Of a stretch of 64,000 bases of DNA, positions 49,401 to 62,281 are shown in pieces. Positions within the stretch are counted from its first letter, which is position 1, and each line of letters opens with the position of its first letter. Source of the DNA: Pyronema omphalodes (taxonomy: Eukaryota; Ascomycota; Pezizomycetes; Pezizales; Pyronemataceae); the NCBI GenBank assembly GCA_024516155.1, contig JAJJXM010000028.1, forward strand, positions 372,001 through 436,000, in the 5' to 3' direction. Position numbers and translations under genes: made by a program. The notes below the pieces were generated by a model that saw only the letters and a program-made list of their open reading frames with translations, did not search any database and was not told the origin of the DNA.

Positions 49401-52400
49401 TCTGCAGACTACCTACAGCACCTCTAGTTTACAGGCACCAGGTCGGAAGGAAGAAACCAATCCAAAAGATGCCGAGTCTGTATCTAAAAGATAGAAACAA
49501 ATTAGCAAAAGAAATTTGCCGTGGCCTTGCTTCCAAATAATATCTATAGAGCAGCGAGCCGCGGGAAGGTGATTCACCTTGAACCTTTTGATGCTGCTGT
49601 CGGCTTCAAATGTATCAGATGTATCAGGTATAGTATTCCTTTGATATAGCCCACTCCACCCTAAAAATGGTCTCTCAGAAATACTCGCCGATTCCCACAG
49701 TTCCGGTTAACGTTATTGCGTTTGGCTCGTGATTGATAACTCCTACCCCAAGATTTCCCGGGTTGGATGCTGTTTCCCCACGGTCCAAGCCTTGAGATGG
49801 AAACTTCCAAGGTTAATGGACTTGGTTACTGTCGTCGACTGCAAAACGCCATAAATTTGGGGTGATTGGGAAGGTTCTGCAATGACGCACGTTCTCATTC
49901 TAGTTTTGGAAGGGAAGCTGCACACGCAATGAGCAAGTGTGGTTCTGCAAATTCGATGCAATCTTCTCAACTTACAGTCGAACAGCACGACCCAATAATT
50001 ATGAGATATATGTATGTGTTCATGGATCGTCCAGCTTCAGATTTATTGGCGTGAATTTGGATTATTTTCTTCGTTTCGAAGAATTGTTTTGTATTTGGTT
50101 TTTCGCAGTCAACTCTAACCGCTGTCTACAGGTTGACAGCAGATAATCGCCCTGACACCCTTTTTGTTTACATCAGAGAGGCATATAAGCACAGAATTAG
50201 CGTGTTGTTCCTCATTTTCTTCCATTGGTTTCTTCGCCATCAAGGTTTTGGTTTGGTATCGTGGCATTTCTTTCTGTGGCAACAAGGCTAAAGAAAAAAC
50301 GTGCTTTGTTGCAGAATCGCCCTATTCTGTAGGACTGGGTCGAGGTGTCCAGACTACAATGAAGATACCGCTGTCTCAACCAATCAACGAATTTATTCCG
50401 TCAGGATGGTACAGTAAGGCCCCTACTCATCTCCAGACCCTATCCGATGTAGACGTAACGAGGCATTTACCATCCCGCAATCAGCCATTAAACTTTCCCT
50501 CCCACCACCAGGACATCCAAATTTTATGGCCGTACTTTGCCTGCACCCATGATTAGCCAGTAGATTTTCCTCGGCCAGTAACTACCTCTACCGAAAACTT
50601 AAGACTCAGTAAATGGTAAGAATATATCCGCCACCCCAATAAAGGAGTTCCTAGTTACTACACTTTTTCTCCTTTGGTTAAGATATGGTCATGAGGTATC
50701 ACTCAGACGACCGCCACCAAAATTCCGATTTCCGAACAAAAACTTGCGTGGTATGTAAAACTGTAACACATCATCCAAATTACTCCTCAGCACTCATTCC
50801 GGCATTCAATATTTTACCGCATCACACAACTGTAAAATACAATAGTGATCATTCCTAGAATACAGACGGCAAAAACGGCCCAGCGCTCAGAATCTCAGAG
50901 GCAACCATCATCTTCTTCCTACCCCTAATAAAAGTCTCTAGTCAACTCCAAGTCGGATTCCCTCACTCTACGTGTTCACCTGCGGATCATCACTGCAGCA
51001 AACGCCGGTGAAGTCATGGTATCGGACCAATCATAAAGCCTGGCATTCTCTGTATCTCGGCTGGATGTAAGAGGGGATGGTGGGTGCCCGGGGGAGCTCA
51101 GGGAATGAGAGAGAAGTGAAACGTGCAAGCATGTGTTGTTTCTCCACGGGAGATGATAGGTTAGATAGAGATATAAAAGGGATTGCATGATCATTGCGCA
51201 CACCCTCTTGGATGAATGAGGTGGGGTGAAAGGATGTAGGGTGGACAGGATTGAAACTGCCGAAAAAAGGCTGTATTATATAGTCAGGCAGTGCAGTCAG
51301 CGGTAAAACGGTGCTCGAGCCATTCATCAAGGCATTTTGTGCAGACCGCAGTTATCCTCTAACTTACTCTGGCCTGAAGCGAGTAGATATCTTCATCGTG
51401 GCCCAATTATCACTCCGCCTAGTCTGTCCTACTGTGCCCGCCTAGGTTACCCACTGAAAAAATTCTGTGACCGTAACTTTTCACAAGAAGGTTTTGATTG
51501 GAATGATGATCAGTGACTCGGGAAGTGCTGCAGAAAGCCTTTTAATGCCTGAAAAATGCCTGGTATCGTTGCACCGAAGAAGTGAGAGGATTCAAGGCCT
51601 GCACTGCACGATGAACCATGAGCTCATTAGGCTACAAACGTTGCAATTTTGCAACAACCACGGACGCCCGGGTGCGGAATGCCACCAGAATACCCCATCA
51701 AGCTTGGAAATACTAGAAGTGCGGTAAGACCGTCAGTTGTTTCTAGTATGTACAGCAAAAAAAGAAAAAATAATATTCAAGGCTCATAATTTGACCAGGT
51801 GATGCAGAACTCCCAGAGGTGTCGAAGGAATCATGCGTCAAAATCTCGATGTGTAGTTTGATGCAGGTGCATGTGTATCGGGATGTCGCATCAGAAGTTC
51901 GTGTTGTTGGTAATAATATCGTCAGTTTTCAAAGTTGAAGGCCAAACGTTATCGTAAAATTTTCTCAACAGATTTCGTTTTTTGTCCATCACCCAGAGAA
52001 GTAGCAGTGAGCCTACATAAAGTCGTAATCCGGTAGTATCATACTCGAATTTATTTTTCTTCTTCCCAAAAACGAAGATTCTCCAGCCGGTAATTGAAGG
52101 GCAGGTTTCATCTGTAACTCATCGGTAATGGTACATGTAGTACTTAGGAAGAGTCACGATGGAAGAAACATCGTGTGCGTACATCACGTACTACCAGCAC
52201 TTTGTATCGTGCAAACCATTACTATCGAAGCCGTATTAGCGAAGAGCTCGCGAATCCTGCAAACTCCTGGGTGTCCTAGGTGCCCATATTGAATGAAGCA
52301 TGTATACTCCATGATATGCGGGGCAAATCGGCGGCTGTCAATATAACTAAACTCCCCAGTTCACTTGTCCGTTTTCCAGTCGCGCGGGATGAACCTGCAT

Positions 52401-54538
52401 AGATAGTTTTTAGTTACAATGAACCGTCCGTCTTGGATGGTTTCCAAAACATTTTCAAGTTCTCGCTTCTCATAGCCCAAAGCTAACTTAGGAATGTTGT
52501 ACGACCTGCCGAACTTCTTCTACAGAATCATTTATCCGTCCTAATCCGTGTGTATCAAGTGAACAGTAAATACCTGACGATCATACACATTGTGCATCTT
52601 TTTCCAATGTTCTCCGGTGCCTCGTAACCCTTTTGAGGCCAAGTGAGCATTGGAAAAATCGTGGCTTCCACTGATTTCGTAGTTCATCCTAAAACGCTCA
52701 TAAAGTCGGGATCCTCTTTGCATAGGGAGCGTCTACCGTGGCTAGCGGCGGCAGACCAAGAAGAATTTCGGGACCTCATGCATAACCCCCCAATATAGTC
52801 ATATCTCCTGCAGTTTCTGCAAATTCCCGTAAATGCACCAAAAATGTGGGGTATGGTAGTAATGTTCGAAAATTGACTTGTGTATCCAAAGCTACGTGCT
52901 TGCAAACGAGATTTTTATCGCACCCAGAGTGGGCGCAGTGCTGTATATACCTGCGGGTGCGCGAATGTATGCCGTTTCCAGGGCTTCCACGTGATACATT
53001 AGGTTCGAATATCTTGCCGGTTGAGACATGTCTGAGTGGCCAAATAGGCCAAAGGAAGGTTAGAACGAAGATTTTCAGAAAGTGAAGTGGAAGTAGAACA
53101 TGCGTGCTTCATTGTGCTTTCGCAATGAAACTCAAAAGCGAGAACTGGAGAGGCGCAATAGAGCCAAGCCTACGACCAATTCCCAAGGCAGTCTCAAATA
53201 GTGTCACACTAGAGAGATTTCGTGGCTGTTCTAACACTTAAATTTAGTTTCACTCGGAGAAATAGGAGGATATTAGGGCATTGAGAACCCTAATTGTGAT
53301 AAAGTTCTTTGAATTGCTTATTCCAAGCTGGCGTTGTGAGTAGAACATATTTGGCGGGATTTCGCGAATAATCTCCTATGCCGCGAGGTAACGTAACTCA
53401 GACTCCCTAGTTTTCACCAATTCTGAGGTTGGATTAAGGTCTAATGTGAGCAGAACACGTGAACGCCGAGATTTCAACATTGGTTGTCCATTTCCGGACA
53501 AAAAGTCGAAACAAGACGTCTTGGTATGGCTTGGTATGGCCTGGCTTGGCAGGATTCAGGAAAATTTTCCTCAAGAACGAAACGATGGGACTTAACACAG
53601 CTGAAAACAATACTCAGGCAATTTTCATGGCACAAATTACCGCTCGGCTAGCGCTGTTGAACAAAGATACTGGTTAGTAAAACGTGCATGAAGTGGCGTA
53701 ACAGCGGGCGATCTGCAGAGGCGTAACACTAATAAATCAGATGTAGAGTGCGAATCCATGAAGATCTTGTGGAAACTTATCGATAAGCTTGATGTATCGA
53801 AACTCCCGTGCTCTGCGTCAACGCCCTGGCCTGATAAGCTGCTATTATAATAGCTGCAATAAAAACCGCACGTCAATCTATCTCGGTGTCAAAATCTTCG
53901 GTACCAGAGGTAAGTGAATGGCTATGAACTCGTTGAGCTGAGTACATCGTAGGCCGGCACCACAGCACGTTAACATGAAGGTCTCCACTTTTGCGGTTGG
54001 GTCCGATAGAGGATCCTGTGACTGTTTTAACCATCCGCTATGAGGAAGTCCTGCCTCTGTTGCCTAAAACGGTTCAACAGTGGTATGTCATCCATCACGC
54101 AGTCCTCCAGTCTGTGACAGAATCCGCCACACCTAAGGACGGCGCGAAAATAAGGCGTACAACGAGTATCATAAGTCTCTATTATCAGCAGATCATCGTC
54201 CAGGATGATTGCGTTTATTAGGGATGAAAGCGGATGATCAATATCTATTTATTCAGAATCCCTGCCGTCCATATTAAGCCACATCCTTGTCCCTCGTCTT
54301 CATCGGATATCATACCGTAAAACAAAACTTTTTCCTTTCAAACGCAGCAAGAACAAGAAAAAAATATCGGGATAAAATAGTACATACAGGGGAAATTCCG
54401 AACGCCCCGAAATAAAAATTAATAGACATTGCAAGACCTCTGTTCCCTTTCCCATTCTCCTTCATTCTCACAATATTCACCCTTCGCATTTCTTGTGTTA
54501 TGTTAGAACGGAATCTCCATATCAGCCCCGAGTGCGTA
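43493..54538. other. Gene-poor 11 kb stretch upstream of the homeobox gene
   Basis: The first 1-2 kb is likely the homeobox gene's promoter and long leader. Beyond that no recognisable gene is found. Possible coding traces are a 106-codon stretch at 47286-47603 (-), listed separately, and short proline/threonine-rich ORFs near 45559-46395 (-) that I cannot link into a gene. The segment starting CAGTTCGGCACGGCCC at about 45216 resembles one hAT-type TIR without a partner. The last 300 bp is the HPR1 3' flank. Confidence 0.35.
47286..47603 (-). CDS. Possible orphan exon or gene remnant
   Basis: A 105-residue open stretch begins after an acceptor-like TTGATTACAG and runs to a stop at 47286. The sequence is protein-like (FTMSRSGAAVTNLALFSGDS, LNVTKFLDGLNSSDNVQRY) with alternating helical character and no low complexity. 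Upstream, about 20 further codons (minus strand, 47660-47607) read FSTAVIKNLQGLEASEKY before a stop. I recognise no family and cannot find a convincing start or partner exon. It may be part of a decayed or lineage-specific gene. Confidence 0.25.
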   Translation of the reverse strand, partial: AAMWGPQDKLLAGLNCEWLGCMVNIMGLFTMSRSGAAVTNLALFSGDSLAITQLVMNSIGRRKDVLNVTKFLDGLNSSDNVQRYAGKLEAARRDCYDQTKIYSPR

Positions 54539-56728
54539 CTAAGCAGCTGGGGTTGTTGTTGTTGCGGTTGCTATCACTCTGGGCTTTAAATCTTCCTGTG
54601 TCTTCTCTTCCAACATCTTTATATCGTTCCTTGTCTCGTCGAACCGGTCATCGAATCGGTTGAAAACATGTAATCGGCTTCCGGAGGCGAGTCTTAACGC
54701 TTTCCAGGTCTTCGTTTGGATGTTATTGTGACACTCGTCAATGTCCGCTGGGAACATGGCATCTTTCAGTTCCTCAAGATCATTATCCACGCCTGCTGAG
54801 AAAGACTCGACAGTAGGAACACGTCGCCTTGAAACAAATCAGTACAACGAATTATTTTCCGTGGGCGGCGAGCATTACCTATCCTCGTCCATCAAATCAT
54901 CAATATGTAGCTGACGACCAGTATCAACCCACAACCTGTTAAGAGTTGGTGTACCCATGGTGTAAGGGAATGGGCGCTCTGCTTTACAGTGGTTCATAGC
55001 CTTCACTTCGGCACTTTCTACTTCCTCCTTCTTCATCGCAGGAATATCGAACGGGTGACACCCTTCCGTCTTCCAAGCGATCCAGTTCTTCTCACGGGCC
55101 AATACAGTGTCGATCAGACGCATAAAGAGTTTACCTTTTTGCTCGGCTTGAAGGTAGCCACTCATCTGATCTTTAGTTTTGGTAACCCAGGCTTCCTGTT
55201 ATTTGTTAGAAAAAGCATAGGGACAGAGGGTACGAAAAGGAGTTACATCTTCGGGACCGAGAGTAAATGCATACTGAACTGCACGATTTGTGTTCTTAGG
55301 ATCACTCCATTTCTCCTTAGCAGCTGGTGTCAAGCTCAATAAAAAATCAAGCAAGATCATAGCTTGAACTAAGACATTCCGCCTGAAGGTTAAATCGTAA
55401 ATCTAAGCGTGAAAATGTTAGCAGGTACCCGCAAAGAGGATAATATACGCTTGCATTGGTACGGTACGCAGGAGCCGACTACGCTGCCGAATACAACCGA
55501 TCACCCGAGCCCAACTTGAAGTGATGCAATCAATTCGAGTTCTTGTGAGAGTCAGGGATTGACTTACTTCTAGTTCAAACAGCTCCCTACTGGTCAGGTA
55601 TTTCGGGTTGAAACCTTCCGTCTCAACGTCTTCTCGTTTCCGCTTAGTGCCCGCTACCGGTGTTGTCTTACTATCATCGGAGAGACTTTTTGATGGTGCC
55701 ACAGGTTCCGCCTTGGTTGAATCACCAGTTGATTCTCGCGTTTGCTTTTCCGCCTCTTTGAATTTCTGCATAGTGGCAGCTAGCGCGTCCTTGAATCTCT
55801 GGAAATTTTCGGTATTAAATAGTCTGGTTGGGTCCGCGAAGTCATGCTGCATTGACCAGAACATGGTGTAAAGCTTGTCTATACTGATTGACTTTTCACC
55901 ATTGATAGTGGATTTTGTTTTATCGTCACTGCTTGTTGAATCGACAACCGGCTGAACAACCTTCATGTCATCATCAACTTCCATGGAATCTACGTTCTGA
56001 GCTGATTGCTCTTCTGAGGTTTCCTCCGGAATATCGTCAAATATGGTGACATTCTCAGTGTTGAATTCACCTCTAAGGTTAACTGCTGACCTTTCGGCAA
56101 TGGGGAAACTTTTGCTAAGGAAAATTAATATTCGGCCACAGAAAATGGTATCTTCGGCTTTCGATAGACGTCGTAGGAGCTCATTGCAAAGTCGTAATAG
56201 TACAAGAGCTTTACCCTTTCCGCCCTCCATACCGACCGTTAGGCGTTCGACTCGTGACTCGAGGTAGTTGAATAACCGTTCCGATGCCGGGATCGTTTGT
56301 GTGTCGAAAAGCTCCTCCAGCAAGTTAAACGGAAGGCCTTCGACCAGATCAAGCTCGGTGCATATCAGGGCGAGATCCATGAGGTTTGCAAAGTCGACAA
56401 TAATCTGTTCATCGTCGGGATTTTGTTCTTGCTTGACCTATGGAAGGTATAAGCAGGTGCGATGTGTAGCAGAGGTGACGGAGGCGCAAACAGCAATATC
56501 ATAGAGAACAGCCTTGTGGGCAGCTTCGAGTGAGCTCTTGTAGTAATCGTCGACCTCGTCGGAGGGCTTAATCTTGTCGAATAGCTCGGGATCGAGATCG
56601 TTTACGGTAAGTGGCGGGTCGAGGTGGGTCTTGGTGATGGATCCTAGTAGCTCTTTCATGCCTTGTACGAGGAATTCAGGTGATTTAGCCTCCACCAATA
56701 CTGGTGAAGCTTCGTCAAGAGCCATCAT
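54539..56728 (-). CDS. HPR1: THO complex subunit HPR1/THOC1, 622 aa
   Basis: Model: complement of join 54539..54827, 54879..55195, 55247..55402, 55568..56437, 56492..56728; 623 codons, all phases closing. Diagnostic THOC1 strings are IIVDFANLMDLALICTELDL, LLRLCNELLRRLSKAEDTIF, GRILIFLSKSFPIAERSAVN-type, and across an exon join ELEIYDLTFRRNVLVQAMIL. C-terminal to these are a GPED/EAW junction and a region with TLNRLWVDTGRQL. A Lys/Arg NLS-like TKRKRED lies before the third exon join. Role: nuclear THO/TREX complex, coupling transcription to mRNP assembly and export and preventing R-loops. The first intron needs a non-standard donor (GTTTGC at 56491) to skip an in-frame TAG. The intron at 55403-55567 is long (165 nt). 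Confidence 0.88.
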
Positions 56729-57189
56729 GTCGATTTGACGAGAACCAGACGCGGTGTCTGAAAGTAGGCTGTAGCTCGTTGTAGAAGTCGCGTGTCGTGG
56801 ATGGTGCTGAGCAGACGCGATATCGGGGATTATTAGAGGTTCTTGTTATAGCAGCGGTGAACAGTAAGGACTCTGGCGTATGCTTTGTCCTTGTTTGCTC
56901 AAAAGTCGCGTTCTTGGATCCGGTCGGATTGCCCTTGTAAGTGTCGTGAGCGATCAGGTTGGTTGGTTCTCTTTGACATCGTTATGCGTGTTACGTGTGC
57001 TAGCCTAGTCACGTGCTCGCCAAGAATGCATTTCGTGCAACCCGCGAATTGAACTGGCTGAGCAAGCTGTTGCAACTGTCGCGCGAACATTCACGCATCA
57101 GCACCGAAACAACCACGAAAGATACCCACCACCTGCCGTTCCCGCCGCCTCCGTCTATCTGTCCGAATACGTAGTCGGTCCGAACCATC
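56729..57189. promoter_or_regulatory. 461 bp bidirectional intergenic region, HPR1/aquarius
   Basis: Separates the HPR1 start (56728, minus) from the aquarius start (57190, plus) and so must serve both. I see no clear TATA box. The sequence contains repeated CACGTG-like and ACGTG words (cacgtgctcgcc near 57011). Pairing of a THO subunit with a spliceosomal helicase suggests co-expression, which is inference. Confidence 0.5.
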
Positions 57190-60100
57190 ATGAGCAAGGC
57201 TCCCACGCGAAACTCTCTGGCTGCCGACGATGGACGACCGACGATCCAGGAACTGCAGGGCGACGGTGTGTTCGCCCAGGCCGCACGGCGTTGGTGGTTA
57301 AGAGAGAAGGCCGTAAAGTTCAATCCCGACGTGTTACGGTCAGAATTTTATGAAGTCTTGGAGAAACAGAGCTTCGGGTTGAAGTCACTTCTCATTCTGG
57401 AGAATCTGCAGTTTTTGGAAAAGTATGAGTAGCTGTGAATATCACCGTGGAATTTTGCTTACCGCGTGCACAGGTTCTTATGGCCAAACTTTTCCGAGGA
57501 CGCTTCTTATATGCATGTGATTTTGATTGCATTGATGATTAATGTGAAACGACGAGAGAACCTACCGATATGGGGTATGACAATTCGCAAGTAAGACGTT
57601 GTACGGCCAGTTGGACTAACTGGTATAGAACACCTTGAATCACCGGCGTCCCACTTCTCTATTTTATTCCGACGAGTTTTACACATGTGCCTCGACCAGT
57701 CACTACAAATTTCCATTCGTCTCCATCTGTTGAGCTTTATCGTTACTGCTTTCCAATCACTCGACAGCGCACTTGTCAGAAAAGAATGTGCACCATTAGT
57801 TTCTATCGCCATCTGGCACAATTTATCATCTGAGGAAATCCGCAATGCCCAGTTGGATGCCTATCCCCAGAATCGGAAAGCATGGAGAGCATCGACAAAG
57901 AGATTTGATGCTGCGGACGACGAGGCAAAGGTTCGGTTACAGTTTGAGAGGGGTTGGTTATATTCCATGATTTTGGATTTCCTCAATCTCATGTATAAGC
58001 CAATTAACATGGAAGAGGATCCCAAACAAGTTTTGCTATACTGCGAGCGGTTTATTGAGCTTCTCACCGACTTGGAATCACAGTTACCAACAAGGCGTTA
58101 TGTCAATTTTCTGTTGAAGGATCTTCATGTCTTGACAGCTATTAAACTCTCACCCTTATATTCAAGCTCCGATGACAGGCTTATTCGGGATTTACATGGA
58201 ATGCTGGAGCACTTTGTACACTTCTCCATCGACGATATTACTGGAATGCAGCTTTCACAGGAGGAATACCGCCAGCTGCATAATGCTCGCTTAGCTAAAC
58301 TCCAGAGAATTGCCTTCCGGGATTTCAAGGACAAGCTATTAATCCTTGCACTCGCCAACTACGGCAGTCTTGGACAGCCGTCGGATCTTTCTGGACACTT
58401 GGCTGATCTTACGGACGGTGAAATGGTTCAGTTGTGCCAGCGTCTTGGTTTACGAACATCGTATCCGAAGTCGGTAGTTTTCGGAATTGACAGGGCGTTT
58501 TTGACAGATGCTGTGATCAGTGCTCACCTCCGCCGGAAGACATTCCAGGAACAGACCAAATCCATGTCTGTACTACCTAACGAAACTACTCTATTTGACG
58601 AATCATTTGTCCGAGATGGATTTTATGACGGCACTCGGCCATTGGCTATCCCCAAGCTAAACCTGCAGTACCTTACAGTTGGTGACTTTTTGTGGAGATC
58701 ATTCGTCCTTTACCGGCATGAGGCATACTACGGTATCCGTCAGAGTATCGAGGACTCTTTTAAGAAAATGACCCCGAAAATCAAGTACCCTTCAATGGAA
58801 ACCAGTTTTACCGGATTCTCTAAGATGGCACTACAAATCAACAGACCTTCAATTCTGGAAGTACTACCGCCGAAGGTGGGAGAGGAGTACCCAGCAGCTG
58901 TTCGTGCTGAGGTTTCATTAGAGCTTGGTCGTGTATCAACTGATGTTTTGAGAGATTGGGAATCTTTACTAACTGGCGATGTTGTGTTTCTGCTTGCTGT
59001 TAAGGGTACCGATGAGGGAGATAAGATGATCACTAATGGTGGGTCTGATAAGGTCAACCCCACAGAGAAATACGGTATTAAGCACTTGAGAGCTGCGGAG
59101 GTTGTATCGGTAATGGACTCGCAAGGACGGCAAATTGGTACCGGCGAAAACAAAATCAAAAGCTCACGTGGTCACGTCAAGCTTCATCTGAAGCTAGACG
59201 CACAGATGTACCAGGTATTTCTCACAGGCTGTTTTTCCAATTTTCAATGACTAATTTTTCCCAGATTGATAGTGATAATATTAAGGCCGGAAAGCCCGAC
59301 ATTTACGACTCCATTAATGTCATCATCCGCCGGAAAGGAAGAGAGAATAATTTCAAGCCAGTACTCGAGTCCATCCAGGACTTGACTCAAACAGATGTTC
59401 CCATGCCAACTTGGCTGGAGGATGTCTTCTTGGGATACGGAGACCCGGCTGGTGCTACCAATCTTCCCAATGCCCCCCAGAGGGTGGACTTCCGGGATAC
59501 GTTCCTCAACTGGCAACATGTTCTGGAAAGTTTTCCCGATATGACTATCGAGTCTGAGGGAGAAGTTGATACTAGCAACGGCCCGCCATTTGTCATTTCA
59601 CAGAAAGCACCAGTGACTACAAAGCCTTCTAAGAAGCGTCGTCGTGAGCAGATGGACGAGACTGTCAGCATTAACTCATTGGGAGTCTCAACTTACCATT
59701 TGCCCAACATGGGTCCTTACCCAATCGATCAGCCAAAGATGAACTCCACCCGATTTACGCCGACACAAATCCGGGCAATCCGCTCTGGAACAAATCCTGG
59801 GCTTACCGTCATTGTTGGACCTCCTGGAACCGGAAAGACTGATGTTGCTACTCAGATCATCAGCAATATCTACCACAACTTCCCTAACCAGCGGACACTT
59901 CTCATTGCACACAGTAATCAGGCACTTAACCAGCTCTTTGAGAAAATTACTGCTTTAGATATCGATCAGCGTCACTTGCTTAGACTTGGACACGGAGAGG
60001 ATGGTCTCAACACCCTTCACAACTACAGCAAACAAGGTCGTGTGGAGTCTTTTATGGATAACCGTGCCCGCTTGCTTACAGAGGTCGATCGCCTTGCTGC

Positions 60101-61481
60101 CTGCCTCGGAGCTCCGGGAGCCCATGGTGACTCCTGTGAAACCGCTGGCTACTTCTACCAAGTCTACGTCCCCTCTGCATGGAACAAATATAGGACCGCG
60201 ATCGAAGAGGCCGGTGACAACGCAACCGTTGAGCAAATCAGAGATACCTACCCATTTGCCACCTACTTCTCCAACACACCCTCCCCCATGTTTCCCGCCG
60301 AACTCACCGTCGACGCCGCCCTTGAAATCGCCCAAGGTGGTTACCGTCATATCTCCAAGATCTTCTCGGAGCTGGAGGATATTCGTCCCTTCGAGCTTCT
60401 ACGTACCCCCAGAGACCGCCAAAACTATCTCCTCAAAAAGGAGGCCCGTATCATCGCTATGACTTCTACCCATGCGGCAATGAGAAGACAGGATATCACC
60501 AAGCTTGGCTTCCACTACGACAACATCATTATGGAAGAAGCTGCGCAGATCACCGAGATCGAAACCATTATCCCCCTAGCGCTCCAGAAACCCGTGGATG
60601 GTGAGCCACCCCTTCAGCGAGTGATCTTGTGCGGAGACCATCTTCAGAACTCCCCCATCCTTCAAAACATCCACTTGAAGCAGTACGCAAATCTTGACCA
60701 ATCATTTTTCGCACGCTTGGTACGCCTTGGGGTTCCGGTCATCTCACTTGACCAGCAAGGTCGTGCCCGTCCCTCTATCGCCAACTTGTACTCCTGGCGT
60801 TACGAAAACCTCTCAACCCTCCGCGCTTTGTCTTCGCAGCCAGAATTCCAGCGCCCCAACGCAGGTTTCGCACATGATTTCCAGTTCATCAATGTCGGCG
60901 ACTACAAGGGTGCCGGCGAGATCGAGCCGCAGAAACACTTCGTCCAGAATTTGGGAGAGGCGGAATACGCCGTTGCTGTATATATGTACATGCGTCTGCT
61001 TGACTACCCTGCAAACAAGATTACAATTTTGACACCGTATGGTGGCCAGCGGGCGTTGATTAGGGATGTGCTAGAGAGGAGGTGCAAGGGTAATCCGGTC
61101 TTTGGACTGCCGAAGGTTATGACCGTGGACAAGTACCAGGGAGAGCAAAACGACTATGTTATCCTGTCCTTGGTACGCACAAAGAGAGTTGGTTATCTAA
61201 GAGATATTCGCCGTATGACTGTGGCTTTCTCTAGAGCGAGATTAGGATTATATGTATTAGGTCGCAGAGAGGTATTTGAGAGTTGTTGGGAACTGAGAGA
61301 GGCATTTAAGAGGCTACTTGAAAAGGGAGATGGAAGATTGGAATTAACAGTGGGAGAAATGTATGGAGCCGAAAGAACTGAGGAGGCTCAGAAGGTGGTT
61401 ATGGAGGGTGTCGAGCATCTTGGAAAATATGTGTATGAGATGACACAGGAGAAGGTAAAGGCGTTGCAGGCGAGGTTGTAG
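57190..61481 (+). CDS. Aquarius/Cwf11-type intron-binding spliceosomal helicase, 1378 aa
   Basis: Model: join 57190..57422, 57474..57574, 57629..59214, 59265..61481; 1379 codons, phases 2, 1 and 0. N-terminal two thirds: ARM-type helical region with PTIQELQGDGVFAQAARRWW and FLWPNFSEDAS, then YLTVGDFLWRSFVLYRHEAY characteristic of aquarius. The helicase is SF1 Upf1-like: GPPGTGKT near residue 825, IIMEEAAQITEIETIIPLAL (motif II, EEAA as in other aquarius proteins) near 1063, CGDHLQNSPILQN, QQGRARPSIANLYSWRYENL, and VDKYQGEQNDYVILSLVRT plus RRMTVAFSRARLGLYVLGRR (motifs V and VI). Role: nuclear spliceosome component (intron-binding complex, S. pombe Cwf11). Human AQR is about 1485 aa. The large final exon is intron-free. 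Confidence 0.95.
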
Positions 61482-61819
61482 GAGAGAACATTTGCTGTAA
61501 TTTAGACGGGGAAAAGATATACCTGGCGCTGTTTCAGAGCAGATTATTATATATCCGGCGTTCAATTTAATGTTTGTACAGCCATTTATTTCTCCATACT
61601 CGTAAATTATGACGCAATGAAGTGATATTTCAATCATAATAAATTTTGTCAGCAGCCATCCAAACAACCATAATATGTAATATTTTCTGTGAAAATACCT
61701 ACTCGCATGGAGAATACCTCATGTATCTATGCTCAGAAATATCTTACTAATTGATTTGTCATCGAACAAATCGAAAAATAATATCCCATTAGGCTGCTTC
61801 ATGCACCAATCACATGCCC
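61482..61819. other. 3' flank of the aquarius gene, ending in the target site of a retroelement
   Basis: AT-rich 3' UTR-like DNA. The last 15 bases (61805-61819, accaatcacatgccc) recur at 62282-62296 and mark the insertion site. No gene is seen. Confidence 0.5.
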
Positions 61820-62281
61820 GGAGAGAAGAGGAGAGGCGAGGAGAGAAGAGGAGAGGCGAGGAGAGAAGAGGAGAGGCGAGAAGAGAAGAGGAGAGGCGAG
61901 GAGAGAAGAGGAGAGGCGAGGAGAGAAGAGGAGAGGCGAGGAGAGAAGAGGAGAGGCGAGGAGAGAAGAGGAGAGTTAAGGAGAGCATAGGAGGGCAGAG
62001 GAGAGCAGAAAAGAGCAAAGACAGGGTAAGAATAACGAAGTGAGAGTGTAGAGTGAGAGTGCCGGGAGGGAAAAGAGCAAACAGGGCTCCAAAATGTAAC
62101 GACGAGAATGAAAACCAGCAGAAGGAAGAGAGGTGGCAACAGGCCCAAGAAATGAAGTACGCTCTGGGGCGGATCCCAGCGAGACTCCAAGGTAACAGCT
62201 GGAGCCTCGAAATGTAAATAGACTGTGGCATACGTCATAACCTTAAGGTTGGGAACGTTCAAGAAAATCAAATCAAATCAA
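61820..62281 (+). mobile_element. 5'-truncated LINE-like insertion (462 bp) with 15 bp TSD
   Basis: Bounded by a perfect 15 bp duplication, accaatcacatgccc (61805-61819 and 62282-62296). The 3' end reads aaggttgggaacgtt then an (AAATC)n tail, matching the 3' end of the element at 6909-8500. The gctctggggc...tcccag block is also shared. Long variable TSD, 5' truncation and a short repeated tail are the signature of target-primed reverse transcription. No coding sequence is retained. Confidence 0.85.
61821..61980. repeat. Minisatellite, eight 20 bp units (gagagaagaggagaggcgag)
   Basis: Eight near-identical 20-mers in tandem, directly after the 5' target-site duplication of the truncated retroelement. 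The third unit starts with one substitution and the last degrades to gagttaag. Purine-only strand. Long ORFs across it on both strands are artefacts of the 20 bp period. Confidence 0.95.

Noticed and set aside
59955..60462. ORFs of 130-158 aa overlapping the aquarius helicase exon
   Set aside because: Shadow frames inside a conserved coding exon.
61719..62271. 150-170 aa ORFs rich in SSPLLFSPRLSS (-) and a matching EER-rich ORF (+)
   Set aside because: Translations of the 20 bp minisatellite; periodic repeat artefacts.
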